18,738 nt of DNA from CAYVWB01 sp964455395 (GTDB taxonomy: Bacteria; Desulfobacterota; Desulfovibrionia; Desulfovibrionales; Desulfovibrionaceae): contig CAYVWB010000078.1 of assembly GCA_964455395.1 (NCBI GenBank), forward strand, positions 1 to 18,738. The letters are read 5' to 3'. The notes beneath the pieces are model-generated. The model saw only the letters and a list, made by a program, of their open reading frames with translations, made no database searches and was not told the DNA's origin. Both the position numbers and the translations under genes were made by a program. Positions 17,124 through 18,738 of the stretch are shown here, piece after piece (position 1 is the first letter of the stretch; each line of letters opens with the position of its first letter).

Positions 17124-17600
17124 CTGCGGCCGGGCGCGCCGGCGTCTCGTCATCCTCCGTCGAGTTGTGTTCCCGCGCCCGCGTTCGCGCCCGCGTTCTT
17201 GATGACGAACCCGGCGCCGTGCGGCGCGATGGTCAGTCCTTCGAAGCTTGCCCTCCGACCTGGAACGCACACGCAACGGTGCAAGCCGCTTCTCGATCTC
17301 TCCCTGACGCGTCGCATGTCGGCAGGGGCGCCGCCATGGCCCGTCTGGCGTGGAAAAGCCTCAACGCCACGGGTGACAGAGGACGACACCCACGCCTTCA
17401 GCCGTCTCAGCGTGGACGACAGCTTCACCATACAGGGTGTGCGAGACATTACGGCCTGGGTCATGCAAAGCTATGATACGAAACTGCGGAGGGGTGAGGG
17501 GGCGAATTCCTTTGAGGACATGCCCATTGTGTCTCTACGCCCCCATCATAATTGAGCCGCTGAACATGTTCCACGCCCACTGTGCAATGACAAGCAATGT
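17124..17600. other. Intergenic region before the insertion element
   Basis: About 477 bases without a recognisable gene on either strand. GCCGG (17129-17133) and CCGGC (17139-17143) form a short hairpin right after the TPR gene stop, with no T-run. CGCGCCCGCGTT occurs twice in tandem (17174-17197). The longest frames (17199-17555 plus, 17150-17464 minus) have no ribosome binding site or family resemblance. The last 100 bases are AT-richer than the rest of the window and include the palindrome GAACATGTTC (17562-17571). It may hold remains of a gene disrupted by the insertion, but I cannot show that. Confidence 0.5.
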
Positions 17601-17684
17601 GAGACCTCTGCGCGGCGCCTCGCCAAAAAAGCCTATTAATATATTGAAATATATGGTATTGTCTCTTCAAAAGAGGAGGGCATG

Positions 17685-18738
17685 ATGAGCGCGCGCAGCA
17701 AAGGGCCACGGCTTGGGGACTACTTCATGGGCAGGCGGCGGACCAAGGCGACCTTCCTTGACGAGATCAACGCCGTCATCGACTGGAAACCGATCCAGAC
17801 GTTCCTTGCCAAGAAGCTCAATCGCAAGGCCAACGCCGTGGGCAACCCCGCCTATCCCGCATTGCCCATGTTCAAGGTCCTGCTGCTGCAACGCTGGTAT
17901 AACTTGAGCGACCCGGCCACGGAGCAGGCGCTTCTCGACCGACTCTCCTTCATCCGCTTCACCGGGTTTTCCTTTGAAGACGATGTGCCCACTCTGCGTG
18001 GGCGAGACCCCGATCTGTCGGTTCCGCAACGGCTTGGTCACGCTCGGCCTGCTCGACAAGCTGCTGGAGATGATCAACGCGCAGATTGAAGCGCGCGGCT
18101 TACTTGTGCGCGAAGGCGCCGTGGTCGACGCCTCGGTTGTCGAATCCAGCCGCCGGCCGCGCAAGGTCATCGACGTGATGCCCCAAGATCGCGAGGAGGA
18201 CCGCAACGAGGAAGAAGAGGCGCCGCCGAGCGACGGGCCGGCGGTCAAGGTCCAGTACTCCGACGACGAGGACGCGGCCTGGCTGCGCAAGGGCAACCGC
18301 GCCTATTACGGATACAAAATCCACGCCGCCACGGACGCGCGCGACGGCTTCGTGTTGCACGGCCACGTCACGCCCGCGAATCACTCGGACACCAGAGAGT
18401 TCAAGCGACTTGTTCGCGGCGCACGGTTGCGCCGGAACGCCAAGGTGTTCGCGGACAAAGGGTATAGCAGCGGCGCGAACCGAGACCTGCTGGCGCAACG
18501 AGGCTTGGAGGATGGAACCATGGACAAAACGCCGCGCGGCGGTAGGCTGACGGAGCTTGAGAGGCAGCGCAACCGTGGCGTCAGCTCGGTGTGGCACGTG
18601 GTGGAACGCGTCTTCGGCACGCTCAAGCGGGGCTCTGGCTTCCAACGTTCGCGCTACGTCGGCTTGGCGAAAGTGCAAGGCGAACTCCACCTGCTCGCCA
18701 TGGCGTTCAACATCAAGAAGGCGGTGCTTCTGGCGCGC
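17685..18738 (+). pseudogene. IS5-family transposase, frame-broken and partial
   Basis: A DDE transposase that cuts and joins the element ends. ATG 17685 is preceded by AGGAGG (17674-17679) with 5-base spacing; ATG 17682 is too close to it. The first frame gives the IS5 N-terminal domain (MGRRRTKATFLDEINAVIDW... LLLQRWYNLSDPATEQALLD) up to FSFEDDVP near 17990, then becomes nonsense and stops at TGA 18087-18089. The family sequence resumes in the +1 frame at ETPICRFRNGLVTLGLLDKL (from 18004) and stays open to the window end. The catalytic DDE residues are all in this second part: D in GAVVDASVVES, D in VFADKGYSS and E in HVVERVFGTLKR. The break coincides with a perfect hairpin at 17987-18003. 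The second frame has its own ATG at 17983. Probably inactive by frameshift; a recoding site or sequence error cannot be excluded. Confidence 0.85.
17987..18003 (+). repeat. Perfect hairpin at the transposase frame break
   Basis: GCCCAC (17987-17992) and GTGGGC (17998-18003) pair perfectly around TCTGC. Aligning by eye to the IS5 pattern VPDETTICRFRN, only about 3-6 bases are expected between the VP codons and GAG ACC; 13 are present. The extra 7-10 bases create both the hairpin and the frame change, which looks like a short templated insertion. Confidence 0.7.

Larger units (their letters stand above)
17601..18738 (+). mobile_element. IS5-family insertion sequence (left part, truncated by window end)
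   Basis: A transposase of the IS5 family occupies 17685 to the window end. The left terminus is tentatively placed at GAGACCTCTGCGCGG (17601-17615), because many IS5-type inverted repeats begin GAGACC and it lies about 85 bases before the start codon, a usual distance. The right inverted repeat and target duplication lie beyond the window, so the left boundary cannot be confirmed. An AT-rich block with ATATATT/AATATAT dyad symmetry (around 17639-17654) precedes the transposase and probably contains its promoter. Confidence 0.75.

Noticed and set aside
17150..17464. Minus-strand frame with GLTIAPHGAGFVIKNAG as a possible gene fragment
   Set aside because: No start signal or family I can name; the apparent pattern may be chance in GC-rich DNA.
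17562..17571. GAACATGTTC palindrome as a LexA/SOS box
   Set aside because: The GAAC/GTTC half-sites are separated by 2 bases rather than 4, and no SOS gene is adjacent.

Overview
The window is GC-rich chromosomal DNA. It runs from the 3' end of rpoB, through an intact rpoC, into a mixed neighbourhood of metabolic, signalling, stress and envelope genes, and it stops inside an IS5-family insertion element. The RpoC N-terminus, the stand-alone TrpB2-type tryptophan synthase, and a pseudo-receiver/TPR protein of a kind I associate with sulfate reducers suggest a deltaproteobacterium (Desulfobacterota), most likely a Desulfovibrionales member such as Desulfovibrio or Megalodesulfovibrio. That assignment is recall-based inference and was not tested by any search.

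Layout: rpoB end (1-205), a spacer with a stem-loop and an 11-N assembly gap, then rpoC (414-4568) closed by a strong intrinsic terminator (4592-4641). Next come a TIGR01777-type NAD(P)-dependent epimerase (4743-5687) and a REC-PAS-HD-GYP response regulator that probably degrades cyclic di-GMP (5844-7226). A short 12-bp tandem repeat and about 390 bp without a gene follow. On the minus strand are trpB2 (7664-9007) and an Hsp20 small heat-shock protein (9186-9617), separated by a terminator and each with its own sigma70-like promoter.

A plus-strand radical SAM enzyme with a second C-terminal cysteine set follows (9992-11497). Then come a minus-strand secreted trypsin-like protease without a PDZ domain (11803-12612), a small plus-strand DUF1737-like protein (12925-13167), a minus-strand small secreted protein of unknown function (13267-13665), panB for pantothenate synthesis (14011-14880), and a 720-residue TPR protein with a degenerate receiver domain (14961-17123). 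After about 480 bp without a recognisable gene, the IS5-family element starts near 17601. Its transposase changes frame at a perfect small hairpin.

Apart from rpoBC, most genes are single-gene or two-gene units on alternating strands, and the neighbours do not form one pathway. I found no defence island, CRISPR array, prophage or convincing biosynthetic cluster. The observations most worth checking are: an intrinsic terminator with no upstream gene at 12799-12829 (candidate sRNA or attenuator); the pseudo-receiver/TPR protein; the orphan radical SAM/SPASM-like enzyme; and the hairpin at the transposase frame break.
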